Positions 1-6,744 of a DNA stretch of 10,921 bases are shown here, one piece after another. The notes under the pieces were generated by a model. It ran no database searches and was not told the origin of the DNA. It saw nothing but the letters and a program-made list of their open reading frames with translations. This DNA comes from Pseudomonadota bacterium. Its GTDB lineage: Bacteria > Myxococcota_A > Polyangia > Polyangiales > Polyangiaceae. The DNA is taken from assembly GCA_023398955.1 (NCBI GenBank), contig JAEWRL010000053.1, positions 1-10,921 on the forward strand. Reading direction: 5' to 3'. Within the stretch, counting starts at the first letter, position 1. The number at the start of each line of letters is the position of its first letter. Both the position numbers and the translations under genes were made by a program.

Positions 1-87
1 CATCCGCACAATGGTGCTCCCGCAGATGCTGACGGCTGAGAACTGAAAGCTGATTGCCTGCACCAGTCGGCAACAGCCATCCAAGTC

Positions 88-438
88 TTGCCAACCCCGC
101 CATCAATCTGCCCGGTAAGGGACTACGAGCTCAACGACCAGACGGAGCGCCACTACCAAGTGGTCTTCTACCTGGTTTTCGCCCTCATGGGCCAGTTCGT
201 CCAGGCCGAGGTGCGCTCCGCCAAGGGACGCGCAGACACTGTCGTCTGGACCCCCACGCGCCTCTTCGTCTTCGAGTTCAAGCTGACCGGCACCGCCGAG
301 GACGCCCTCGCTCAAATCGACGCCCAGGGCTACGCCGTGCCCTACGAGGCGGACGGTCGTGACCTGGTGAAGGTCGGCGTCGAGTTCGACAAAACCGCGC
401 GAAACATCGGGCGCTGGGTCGTCGGCAGCGCCGGGTAG
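88..438 (+). pseudogene. C-terminal PD-(D/E)XK nuclease domain remnant (DUF1703/PDDEXK_9 of AAA-ATPase-like protein)
   Basis: The 116-residue frame (possible TTG start at 88) matches the C-terminal nuclease-like domain found at the end of ~500-residue AAA-ATPase-like proteins (DUF1703, PD-(D/E)XK superfamily). Visible landmarks are the FYLVFALMG helix at residues 27-35, E41, the GRAD motif with D50, the FEFK motif with E63 and K65 (the E-x-K pair), the ALAQIDAQGYA helix at about 73-83, and the closing ARNIGRWVV. All putative nuclease-core residues are present. The ATPase half is absent: the frame is closed by TGA at 37-39, and nothing upstream in the 87 visible bases resembles the AAA part. 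No ribosome binding site precedes the TTG. I read it as a 3' remnant of a truncated gene rather than a stand-alone nuclease, but a short expressed domain cannot be excluded. The domain identity is confident; the pseudogene status is inferred. Confidence 0.75.
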
Positions 439-459
439 CAGCGCAGCAGGCACGACGGC

Positions 460-791
460 ATGCCCGAGTTCACGGTCAGGATCGATGGCCCCGGAGGCCG
501 ACGATCGCTCCTTTCCCGCCGATGCAGCGAGGGGACCGTGCTCGCCCTTGGCCTGCTCGCCAAGCTCCATGAGCCGCGGAGCGACCCAACTGCGCAGTCG
601 CATCGCTCACGTCTCATCCCAACGGTAACGCCACCAACGCCAAGCGTGTGCTCGCATTGCTATGCGACGAAAGCCCCAAGCGCAGGGACGAGTGCCTTGC
701 GGATCGCACGCTCCTGCGGCAAAGAGGCAAGGAGACTTGGCTTTCCGCGTTCCGCTCGGAGATCGAGGACACCATCCCAGCCAGACCCTGA
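460..791 (+). pseudogene. Broken fragment of an SMC/RecF-like AAA ATPase
   Basis: Two consecutive frames look protein-like but neither is a whole gene. Frame 1 (about 439-578) reads EFTVRIDGPGGRRSLLSRRC then SEGTVLALGLLAKLHEP. This resembles the segment just before Walker B in AAA_21/RecF-type ATPases, where S-(E/D)-G-T-x-x-x-L-A-L-L is the ABC-like signature helix. The expected EEPENGLHP (Walker B) does not follow. Instead the credible frame switches to one opened after TGA 570-572 and ending at TGA 789-791, which reads NAKRVLALLCDESPKRRDECLADR and then RGKETWLSAFRSEIEDTIPARP. This second piece has natural codon use and composition but I cannot name its family; it may belong to the same gene's tail or to a partner gene. 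An internal deletion plus frameshift is the simplest explanation. The AAA assignment rests on one short motif and is tentative. Confidence 0.4.
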
Positions 792-960
792 GAGGAACGG
801 TCGGTAGCCAGACGGTGGCCGTCGTCTGCTCTCGGCATCGCAGGCATCATCGATCCCTAGTACCACACGTAGTTTGCTCGCCGGCTCTGCCGGCGGCGCC
901 ACGCGCAGCCTCAGGCCGTGGTGGGTTGCCAACCGAAGAAGCGACGGGCAAGATCCCTGC
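792..960. other. Non-coding gap upstream of the DUF262 gene
   Basis: No convincing protein signal was found on either strand. A weak sigma70-like pair lies at its end: TTGCCA at 926-931, a 17-base spacer, and CAAGAT at 949-954. If used, it would start transcription at or next to the ATG at 961. No terminator hairpin is evident. Confidence 0.4.
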
Positions 961-2655
961 ATGGAGCCCCAGCCCACCTCCTCCGGATCCGACACGGAGC
1001 TCTTCCGTCCGCTGCCCAAGGCTCCAAGCGCACTCTCCCTGACGGTGCGCAAGCTGATCACTCGCGTCTCGGAAGGAGCTGTCCGGGTACCGCGATTTCA
1101 GCGCCCGCTCCGCTGGACGGGGCAGGACGTCCTCAAGCTGTTCGACAGTATCCTCAAGGGCTACCCCATCGGTGCGCTTCTATTCTGGAAGCGGCCCTTT
1201 CCCGCTAGCCAGGTCGTAGTGGGGCAAGCCGCCATCGACGTGCCGCAGGTCGACGATGGCTGGTACATCGTCGATGGGCAGCAGCGAACCACGGCTCTCG
1301 CTGCCGCGCTCCTGGATCTAAACCAGCAGGCCGACCTGCGGTGGCAGCTCTACTTCGACCCCGACAAGAACAGGTTTCTTCCCGCCGCCTCGAGCGAGCT
1401 CATCGTGGAGCGTCACGTCCCCCTGAGCGCCCTGGGAGACATCAGGCGCCTGGGTCGCTGGGTTCGCGATCACGAGGTAGGCGAGAAAACCCTCGATCAT
1501 ATCGAGCGGGTGCAACAACGTCTTCTGGACTACGAGATCCCCGCCTACGTGCTCGACACCGACGAGGAAGATTCGCTCCGTGGCGTCTTCGCGCGACTCA
1601 ACAGTACGGGTGTGCGAATGCGCGCCGACGAGGTCTTCCAGGCCCTCCTTGGCAGCGGCGACGGTGGTCCCAGCGCGAAGCGACGTTCCGTCGACCTGGG
1701 CAGGCTCCAGGTCGCGGCTGACGTGGACGGCTTTGGCGAGCCGCCGCGAGCTGAGGTGCTGAAGGCGCTGCTTGCCATGAGCGGCATCGACCCCACCAGG
1801 CGCCTGGAGGACTTGGAGGAAGGCAGCCTGAGGCAGCTCGTGGGGCAAGAGGAAGCCGAAGAAGCGGTAATGCGCGCGGCAGCTTTCCTCCTGGCCCCCC
1901 CCGATGCTGCGGAGGAGTCGGGCTGCGGGATCCCTGCCTACGCTTTCATTCCGTATCCGGTCGTGTTCGTCCTCCTGACGCGTTGGTTCCACCTCTTCCC
2001 GGATCCGGCTCCGGAGATCCGACGCACTTTGGCTCAATGGGTCTGGCGCGGCATCACGACGGCGGTGCATCAGCGAGCCGCAGTCTCGGCGCTCCGGCTC
2101 CAGGTGCGAAGGATGCGGCCTGACAGGCCTGAGGAGTCCCTGCGAGCATTGCTCGACGCGGTGGGAGAACCCGACGGCCGGGAATGGAAGCTAGAGCCCT
2201 TCCATTCGAGCCACGCTAGCAGCCGGGTCGAGATACTTGCCCTGCTCGCCCAGTCGCCAAGAACACGACTGGGGCCTGTCTCCTGGCGCGCGCTCCTGTC
2301 CAGCGGCTCGCGCGTCGCCCGCGAGATCTTTGCGCTCCCCATGCTAGAAGAGGGTGCGCGCGTACTAGGGCGGACAGCGGCCAACCGCGCGCTCCTCGAC
2401 GCCCGACACACCGGGCTGGCGGCGGAGCTGCGACGTTGGACGGGATCGGAGGACCGAGCGACCCTCGATACTCATCTCATCGACGCGGAAGCCTTCGAGC
2501 TACTGCGGGCGAATCAGCGGCGGGAGTTCTTGGAGCGGCGAGCGGCACGACTTCGAGCAGTCGTGGCTTCGCTTCTGGCCGATCGTGCTGGCCTCGGAAA
2601 GCCCCTCGTCTTCCCGGTCGAGGAGTATCTCGACCATGGGGAAACGGAGGAGTAG
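961..2655 (+). CDS. DUF262 (GmrSD N-terminal-like) domain protein paired with HipA kinase
   Basis: This 564-residue protein carries an N-terminal DUF262 domain, the ParB/sulfiredoxin-like fold found in the type IV restriction enzyme GmrSD and many defence proteins. Visible motifs are VPRFQRPLRW (43-52), FDSILKGYPIGALLFW (61-76), IVDGQQRTTAL (103-113; DGQQR is the putative nucleotide-binding/hydrolysis loop) and VFARLNSTG (209-217), where R/N-S-T-G matches the family's RLNS/TG motif. The rest is largely helical and ends with an ANQRREFLERRAARL helix typical of DUF262 C-termini. The DUF1524 HNH nuclease part of GmrSD is absent, so this is not a complete GmrSD enzyme. ATG 961 was chosen because the extra residues from the TTG at 874 are Arg/Trp-rich and unlike the family. 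No Shine-Dalgarno precedes 961, so the message may be leaderless. The gene ends 3 bp before the HipA-like gene, whose Shine-Dalgarno lies in this gene's last codons, so the two are almost certainly co-translated. The domain call is firm; the role (antitoxin, sensor or effector) is unknown. Confidence 0.88.
   Translation: MEPQPTSSGSDTELFRPLPKAPSALSLTVRKLITRVSEGAVRVPRFQRPLRWTGQDVLKLFDSILKGYPIGALLFWKRPFPASQVVVGQAAIDVPQVDDGWYIVDGQQRTTALAAALLDLNQQADLRWQLYFDPDKNRFLPAASSELIVERHVPLSALGDIRRLGRWVRDHEVGEKTLDHIERVQQRLLDYEIPAYVLDTDEEDSLRGVFARLNSTGVRMRADEVFQALLGSGDGGPSAKRRSVDLGRLQVAADVDGFGEPPRAEVLKALLAMSGIDPTRRLEDLEEGSLRQLVGQEEAEEAVMRAAAFLLAPPDAAEESGCGIPAYAFIPYPVVFVLLTRWFHLFPDPAPEIRRTLAQWVWRGITTAVHQRAAVSALRLQVRRMRPDRPEESLRALLDAVGEPDGREWKLEPFHSSHASSRVEILALLAQSPRTRLGPVSWRALLSSGSRVAREIFALPMLEEGARVLGRTAANRALLDARHTGLAAELRRWTGSEDRATLDTHLIDAEAFELLRANQRREFLERRAARLRAVVASLLADRAGLGKPLVFPVEEYLDHGETEE
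2646..2652 (+). promoter_or_regulatory. Shine-Dalgarno GGAGGAG fixing the GTG start of the HipA-like kinase
   Basis: GGAGGAG lies six bases before GTG 2659 and overlaps the last codons and stop (TAG 2653-2655) of the DUF262 gene. It decides the start codon and implies translational coupling of the pair. Confidence 0.8.
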
Positions 2656-2658
2656 AGG

Positions 2659-3960
2659 GTGACCAGCTTTGCCGTCCGGCGCCTGCAGGTTCACCTGCCC
2701 AGTCGCACAACCGGAGAGCTATATCAGGACGGGTACGGCAGCACGCATTGGGTGCCGGAGCCATCCTGGGCGCGGACTCAGCTTCCTCGGCTCGGCCTCG
2801 ACTTCTATCGCGCACCGGGTCGGCGTCAAGTCGCTCAAGACCTCCCTCCCTGGTTCGAGAATCTCCTACCCGAACGGGAGAGCCCACTCCGAGCGCGGCT
2901 CACAGCCATGTTTGGTCTTCGCGACGGGCAGTCTCTTCGTCTCCTGGAAGCACTCGGGAGAGAGCTGCCGGGCGCCGTGGAGGTTCGCCCGGCTTCCGAG
3001 GGGAGCTCCAACTCGGAGGGGAGCTCGAGGGAGTTGGAGAACCCGGTCCTCCAGGGCACTCGTCGGGACCCCTCCCCGGACGAGGACCACCCTCCACGAC
3101 CATCCTCCCTCGCTGGCATCCAGCTGAAGGCCAGCATGTCGATGGTTGGCGACCACCTGACGTTCGGGGTGCGCAGCAAGGCGGGCTCCGAGTGGATCGT
3201 CAAGTTCCCGGGCGAGCATGCGGAGCTCTCCGAGGTGGAGACGGCTACCATGACGTGGGCGAAGCAGGCCGGCTTCGACGTGCCTCACCATTGCACGATG
3301 CCGTTCGACGCGCTCCAGGAGTTGCCCCAGGGTTGGGTAGAGAGTAGTCCGACAATCTTCGCTATCCAGCGTTTCGATCGGCGGCCAGACGGGACGCGCG
3401 TTCATCACGAGGATCTCTGCCAGGCCCTCGGCTTCCGGCCCTTGGACAAGTACGGCGACCGCCCGCCACACACGATCCACTACGAAGGTGCGCTGAAGTT
3501 GGTCCTCGATGCGTGCGGCGAGAGCTCCGCCCGGGAGCTGGCGAGGCGCCTCGGGTTCGTCATCGCAAGCGGCAACACGGACGCGCACCTCAAGAATTGG
3601 GGTCTCCTCTGGGGAGATCGGGTTCGTCCCGACCTCACCCCCTGCTACGACCTGGTCTGCACCATAGCCTGGGAGCGGTATGGGTGGCAGCGCCAGGGGG
3701 GGCCGCGGCTCGCGCTGTGGTTCGGAACGACGCACCGATTCGCCGACATCGGCGAAGAGATGCTGAACCGGTTTGCCGCGTCGGCACAGGCACCCTGGGC
3801 GGCAGAGGAGATCCACGCGGGCATCGTCGCGGCGCGGGACACTTTGCGGTGGATTCGCGCTCCCGTCCCGCAGCGCATGAGGGAGGCCCTGGTCGAACAC
3901 TGGAAGCGTGTCCCACTCCTACGCCGCTTCGCGCCCGCTGGTGGAGTGTTCGCCAGGTAG
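2659..3960 (+). CDS. HipA-type serine/threonine kinase, full length
   Basis: At 433 residues this is close to E. coli HipA (440). The N-terminal HipA domain spans about 8-110, with GELYQDG, FENLLPE (66-72) and the LLEALGRELPGAVEV segment. The kinase (HipA_C) domain spans about 150-400. The Ser150-containing P-loop region SLAGIQLK (150-157) aligns with E. coli SIAGAQEK, where Ser150 is autophosphorylated. VKFPG gives the ATP-binding Lys182; FAIQRFDR is at 234-241; GNTDAHLKNW carries catalytic Asp308 and Asn313; PCYDL supplies metal-binding Asp331. The kinase therefore looks active. HipA toxins phosphorylate tRNA synthetases (GltX in E. coli) in the cytoplasm; the target here cannot be read from sequence. 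Between the two domains (about 111-149) is a Ser/Glu/Pro-rich, probably disordered linker with a small internal duplication. The upstream partner is DUF262 rather than a HipB helix-turn-helix antitoxin, and no small HTH gene occurs nearby. The GTG start is set by a strong Shine-Dalgarno. Confidence 0.9.
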   Translation: MTSFAVRRLQVHLPSRTTGELYQDGYGSTHWVPEPSWARTQLPRLGLDFYRAPGRRQVAQDLPPWFENLLPERESPLRARLTAMFGLRDGQSLRLLEALGRELPGAVEVRPASEGSSNSEGSSRELENPVLQGTRRDPSPDEDHPPRPSSLAGIQLKASMSMVGDHLTFGVRSKAGSEWIVKFPGEHAELSEVETATMTWAKQAGFDVPHHCTMPFDALQELPQGWVESSPTIFAIQRFDRRPDGTRVHHEDLCQALGFRPLDKYGDRPPHTIHYEGALKLVLDACGESSARELARRLGFVIASGNTDAHLKNWGLLWGDRVRPDLTPCYDLVCTIAWERYGWQRQGGPRLALWFGTTHRFADIGEEMLNRFAASAQAPWAAEEIHAGIVAARDTLRWIRAPVPQRMREALVEHWKRVPLLRRFAPAGGVFAR

Positions 3961-4000
3961 TCTTCCTGGACGCCACGCATGACCTTTCGCGGGGTCGCCA

Positions 4001-4030
4001 TTGACACGCAGAAGTCGAGGAACGTAAGGT
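4001..4030 (+). promoter_or_regulatory. Sigma70-type promoter for the lipoprotein pair
   Basis: A perfect TTGACA at 4001-4006 is followed by an 18-base spacer and TAAGGT at 4025-4030, a -10 form seen at myxobacterial housekeeping promoters. The predicted transcript starts near 4037. This leaves too short a leader for ATG 4046 and favours ATG 4070. Confidence 0.6.
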
Positions 4031-4069
4031 CATGCCGGATCATTCATGCGGCAAAGGACCATTAGGGTA

Positions 4070-4513
4070 ATGACAGGAAAGCCACGGGCGTCAGGGGTAG
4101 GACGTAGGTACCTGCGGTGGTTGATGCTAGGAGGGCTCGCGTTGGGAGGCTGCGGGAAGCCTGCGTTCCCCGCCCGGCTCTTCACGGTGGAGGCCGCCGA
4201 CGGAGACTATCCCATGATGCTGTCTCGGGTTCCGGGCGCCGGCAAGGGACGCTCCATTTCGGCGGAGAGCGGCACCCACGTCGCGGTCTCGCAGTCTAGC
4301 TACAGTACGCCAACCGCCCACGTCACCGTCACCCACACCGAAACGGCACAGTCCGAGCTACCTGCCTCGGAGAAGCTCGCTGCACGCCTGCGCCGCAGAG
4401 ACAAGTGGGTGCAAATAGAGCGCTGCACCTTCGACACTCGGCTCTACACCTCCTACGGATATGGCTCGTCGGACCAGCTCCTCACCATCGAGGCGGAGGC
4501 GCATTCCCGATGA
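4070..4513 (+). CDS. Small lipoprotein, unknown function
   Basis: This 147-residue protein has a lipoprotein signal peptide: an Arg-rich n-region (RRYLRW), a hydrophobic core, and the lipobox ALGGC with the lipidated Cys at 28. The mature part is a ~120-residue domain of no family I recognise. It has a Thr/Ser-rich central strand region (SQSSYSTPTAHVTVTHTE), a basic helix (SEKLAARLRRRDKWVQ) and a second Cys near 101. ATG 4046 in the same frame (155 residues) is possible, but it sits only about 9 bases from the predicted transcription start. ATG 4070 is preceded by AAAGGA at 4053-4058 inside the transcript. The stop overlaps the next start (ATGA, 4510-4513), so the two genes form an operon with translational coupling. 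Envelope location is secure; function is unknown. Confidence 0.72.
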   Translation: MTGKPRASGVGRRYLRWLMLGGLALGGCGKPAFPARLFTVEAADGDYPMMLSRVPGAGKGRSISAESGTHVAVSQSSYSTPTAHVTVTHTETAQSELPASEKLAARLRRRDKWVQIERCTFDTRLYTSYGYGSSDQLLTIEAEAHSR

Positions 4514-5211
4514 AAGACTTCGAGTCTCAGGCCATCGACGCGGGCTCGATTGCGCGACCGCCAGGCCAACGGCTCGCGGCTACGGCGGCGCTCTGCCTCT
4601 CCGCCCTCCTCGCTGGCTGCTACACGACTCAGCAGACCATCACTCTTGCTCCCCTCGAAACCGGGTATCCCGTCTCGGCATCTGGGGAGTACGTAGACAA
4701 CGAGGGCCAGATCGTGACCGAGAACGACTACGAGGTGGTCGACAACTTCGAGCTCGACAAGGTGTTCGAGGCGCCGCGCCACCAGACGACCGAGACGTCC
4801 TTCGATCTGAGGCCCGAGCTGGACGCTCTCGTCGCAAAGTCCCAGGGCGACGCCATCACGGACCTCAAGATCGTCGGATACGAGTACGATCCAGGATCCC
4901 ACGGCAGCTCCGCAGGTTTGAAGATCGTGGGATGGAGCTTCGGGGTCATGGGAGCCTCGTTCGTCGGCCTTGGCCTCGCCATTGACGAGGACCCCGTCAC
5001 GAACGGCATCGTCACGATGGGTGCGGTCTTCGCTGGCGCCGGTGCGCTCTGCTTGCTGATCGGAGGCGTGGCGGACGACCCCTCTCATTGGAAGTTCAAG
5101 GTTAGCGGACACGTGGCGCGGCGAGATGCGGGAGCGGACAGCGCCGTGGAAACCAGGGCGACGGACACGAGCGGCGAAGCGGAAGGCGCCGCAGAGCCCG
5201 AGGAAGAGTAA
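4510..5211 (+). CDS. Lipoprotein with two C-terminal hydrophobic segments
   Basis: This 233-residue protein has a lipobox SALLAGC with Cys37. The mature N-terminus (TTQQTITLAPLETGYPVSASGEYVDNEGQIV) is followed by a Leu/Asp-rich segment ending in DALVAKSQGDAITDLKIVGYEY (about 105-126). This resembles the region of small outer-envelope lipoproteins that contain a GDAIxxLxI motif. Two glycine-rich hydrophobic stretches at about 137-158 and 166-188 are long enough to be a membrane hairpin, which is unusual for a protein already anchored by lipid. The last 30 residues are acidic and probably disordered. The gene overlaps the upstream lipoprotein gene by 4 bp and is probably coexpressed from the promoter at 4001-4030. 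It ends 13 bp from the stop of the convergent SnoaL-type gene, leaving no room for a separate terminator. No named function is justified. Confidence 0.78.
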   Translation: MKDFESQAIDAGSIARPPGQRLAATAALCLSALLAGCYTTQQTITLAPLETGYPVSASGEYVDNEGQIVTENDYEVVDNFELDKVFEAPRHQTTETSFDLRPELDALVAKSQGDAITDLKIVGYEYDPGSHGSSAGLKIVGWSFGVMGASFVGLGLAIDEDPVTNGIVTMGAVFAGAGALCLLIGGVADDPSHWKFKVSGHVARRDAGADSAVETRATDTSGEAEGAAEPEEE

Positions 5212-5224
5212 TCGTCAGGCTCTC

Positions 5225-6607
5225 TCAGAAGATGGGCAGACCACTGGCGGTGCTCGCCGGCACTTCCCTTTCGGCATTCCAATGTTCTACGATCTGGCCG
5301 CCTTCGACCCGATACAGGTCATAGAAGCCGTAAGCCCGCCCCCCGCGGGCGCCCTCCGTCATCGTGAAAATGAAGCTGCCATCCGCGATGACGTGGTGGA
5401 TCCGCGCCACCGTGATGGAGTTATTCGCCCGGTACTCCATGTAGGCGTCCCGACCATCTTCACTCCGCGGGTCGTGCTCCACTAGGGACTCGCTCAGGTA
5501 CGCCTCCGCGAGCCCGGGCTCGTCCGCGATGAGGACCTCCCGCACGAAATCCAGGACGAGCCGTTCGTTCGCCTGAGTCAAATCGGTATCCGTGGGTTCA
5601 GTAGGGCCGTCCAGAGCCGTGTGCCCGCTCTCGTTCGGACCTGGGCCGGGTGCCGCCGCGTCCCAGTGCTCGACGAGGTGCCCGTCCTCCAAACGGAACA
5701 TGTCGAAGGTCGGCCCTCCAAAGCTCGTGTAGTCTCCGTGGATGAGCACGAGCTCGCACTCCCCGAGTGTTCTCACGGGCTCGTAGATGGCCTGGCCCGG
5801 CGTGATCAGACCCGCAAAGAGACTCCTGAAGGGCGCTACCCCGCTCTGCGCAATGGGGTTGTGCTGCAGGTACGGATCTGCCCAGTAGTCGTCGATGGCG
5901 CTGAGGTCCCCTTGGACGAAGAGGCGCTCGATGGCCTGCTCCACGGTGGCCTTGTTCGCGGCAGTAAGCGCCGGATCGCAGTCCGGCGTGAGGGCCCCAC
6001 CGCCCGCGGCCCCTGCCACCCCGGTGGTTCCGCCTTCAGCCTCGCCACCGGCGGAACCCGCAGCTGCGGCTATACCCGCAGCGGGCTGCCCGCCGTAGCC
6101 ACCATCCTGGCTCCCCCCCACCGCGCCGGGAGCGCCGCCTCCACTCGCGCGGCCGCCCTCCCCACCGCCGCCGCCCACCGCGACTGCCGCGCCGCCTACT
6201 GCAACACTGCCACCCGTGGCCGCGCCGCCGCCCGTTGCCCTGGCGCCGCCCGCCGCGACAGCGCCGCCGCTTCCGAAGGGGGGGCCTCCTCCGCTCGCCG
6301 CTGCGGATCCGCCCCTTCCACCGGGCGCCCCGCCGCTGGCGGCCGCCCCGCGGCCTCCGCTGCCCTGGGCTGGACTGGCACCGCCCAGAATGCCTTCGCC
6401 GTCACCCCCCGAGGCCAGAACGTTGCCGACCCCGCCGCCCGCCAGCGCCGCGCTGCCTCCCGCCGCCGGTCCAGCCGCCTCGTCGCCAGCACCCGATCCG
6501 CTGCAGGCTGCGAGAACGAGGCCCACCGTGAGGGTCATGCGGGACCCGGGCAGGACAGGTGAGCCGCCCGTGCACTGGCGGCCAACAGCTTTCAAGAAAC
6601 GCACCAT
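5225..6607 (-). CDS. Lipoprotein with long Gly/Ala-rich linker and two SnoaL-like domains
   Basis: This 460-residue protein has a lipobox LVLAAC at Cys35, then about 170 residues of Gly/Ala/Ser low complexity (36-206). Two tandem NTF2/SnoaL-like domains follow, at about 212-318 and 343-447. Each contains an EQAIERLF/LDFVREVL helix, a Y-(L/V)-x-H-(N/D)-P-type motif (YLQHNP at 246-251, LVEHDP at 375-380) and a closing hallmark (FDMFRLEDGHLVEHWDA; YDLYRVEGGQIVEHWNA). This matches the predicted SnoaL-like aldol-condensation family (COG4922 type). These domains bind or isomerise small molecules, but here they are probably displayed outside the inner membrane on a flexible tether. The duplication may give a built-in dimer, since SnoaL folds usually dimerise. 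An alternative start is ATG at 6538 (residue 24), which would give a very short signal peptide; no clear Shine-Dalgarno distinguishes them. A substrate cannot be predicted. Confidence 0.85.
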   Translation of the reverse strand: MVRFLKAVGRQCTGGSPVLPGSRMTLTVGLVLAACSGSGAGDEAAGPAAGGSAALAGGGVGNVLASGGDGEGILGGASPAQGSGGRGAAASGGAPGGRGGSAAASGGGPPFGSGGAVAAGGARATGGGAATGGSVAVGGAAVAVGGGGGEGGRASGGGAPGAVGGSQDGGYGGQPAAGIAAAAGSAGGEAEGGTTGVAGAAGGGALTPDCDPALTAANKATVEQAIERLFVQGDLSAIDDYWADPYLQHNPIAQSGVAPFRSLFAGLITPGQAIYEPVRTLGECELVLIHGDYTSFGGPTFDMFRLEDGHLVEHWDAAAPGPGPNESGHTALDGPTEPTDTDLTQANERLVLDFVREVLIADEPGLAEAYLSESLVEHDPRSEDGRDAYMEYRANNSITVARIHHVIADGSFIFTMTEGARGGRAYGFYDLYRVEGGQIVEHWNAEREVPASTASGLPIF

Positions 6608-6744
6608 CCGAACCTACATAGAATCCCGAAGGAAATGTTGCCAGCGGGGCGCGCCCCCCGTCCTGCGCCACAGCTTCCCGTGCTAGTCATCTGCTTTGTC
6701 GGCCCGTGGCGTTGGCCGCACCGTATGAGCTATTCGGAGCCATC
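6608..6744. promoter_or_regulatory. Divergent promoter region with GGGGCGCGCCCC palindrome
   Basis: This gap of 137 bases separates the divergently transcribed SnoaL-type and 3D-like lipoprotein genes and must carry both promoters. No convincing -35/-10 pair stands out. A perfect 12-bp palindrome GGGGCGCGCCCC lies at 6646-6657 and could be an operator or just GC-rich chance. Confidence 0.35.

Noticed and set aside
1318..2070. 250-codon open frame on the minus strand opposite DUF262
   Set aside because: A shadow of the DUF262 coding sequence with no start signal and no family resemblance.
961..2655. A complete GmrSD type IV restriction enzyme
   Set aside because: Only the DUF262 half is recognisable. 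No H-x-x-P/HNH (DUF1524) motif was seen in the C-terminal part.
2866..3900. 344-codon open frame on the minus strand opposite the HipA gene
   Set aside because: A high-GC shadow frame with no recognisable motif. The plus strand carries a complete HipA protein with all key residues.
4046..4069. ATG 4046 as the start of the first lipoprotein
   Set aside because: It would leave only about 9 bases after the predicted transcription start. ATG 4070 has an AAAGGA upstream within the message. It remains possible if the promoter call is wrong.
5621..6562. 313-codon open frame on the plus strand opposite the SnoaL-type lipoprotein
   Set aside because: It is Ala/Pro/Arg-rich and is produced by the antisense of the Gly/Ala-rich linker codons. 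The minus strand has a lipobox and two recognisable domains.
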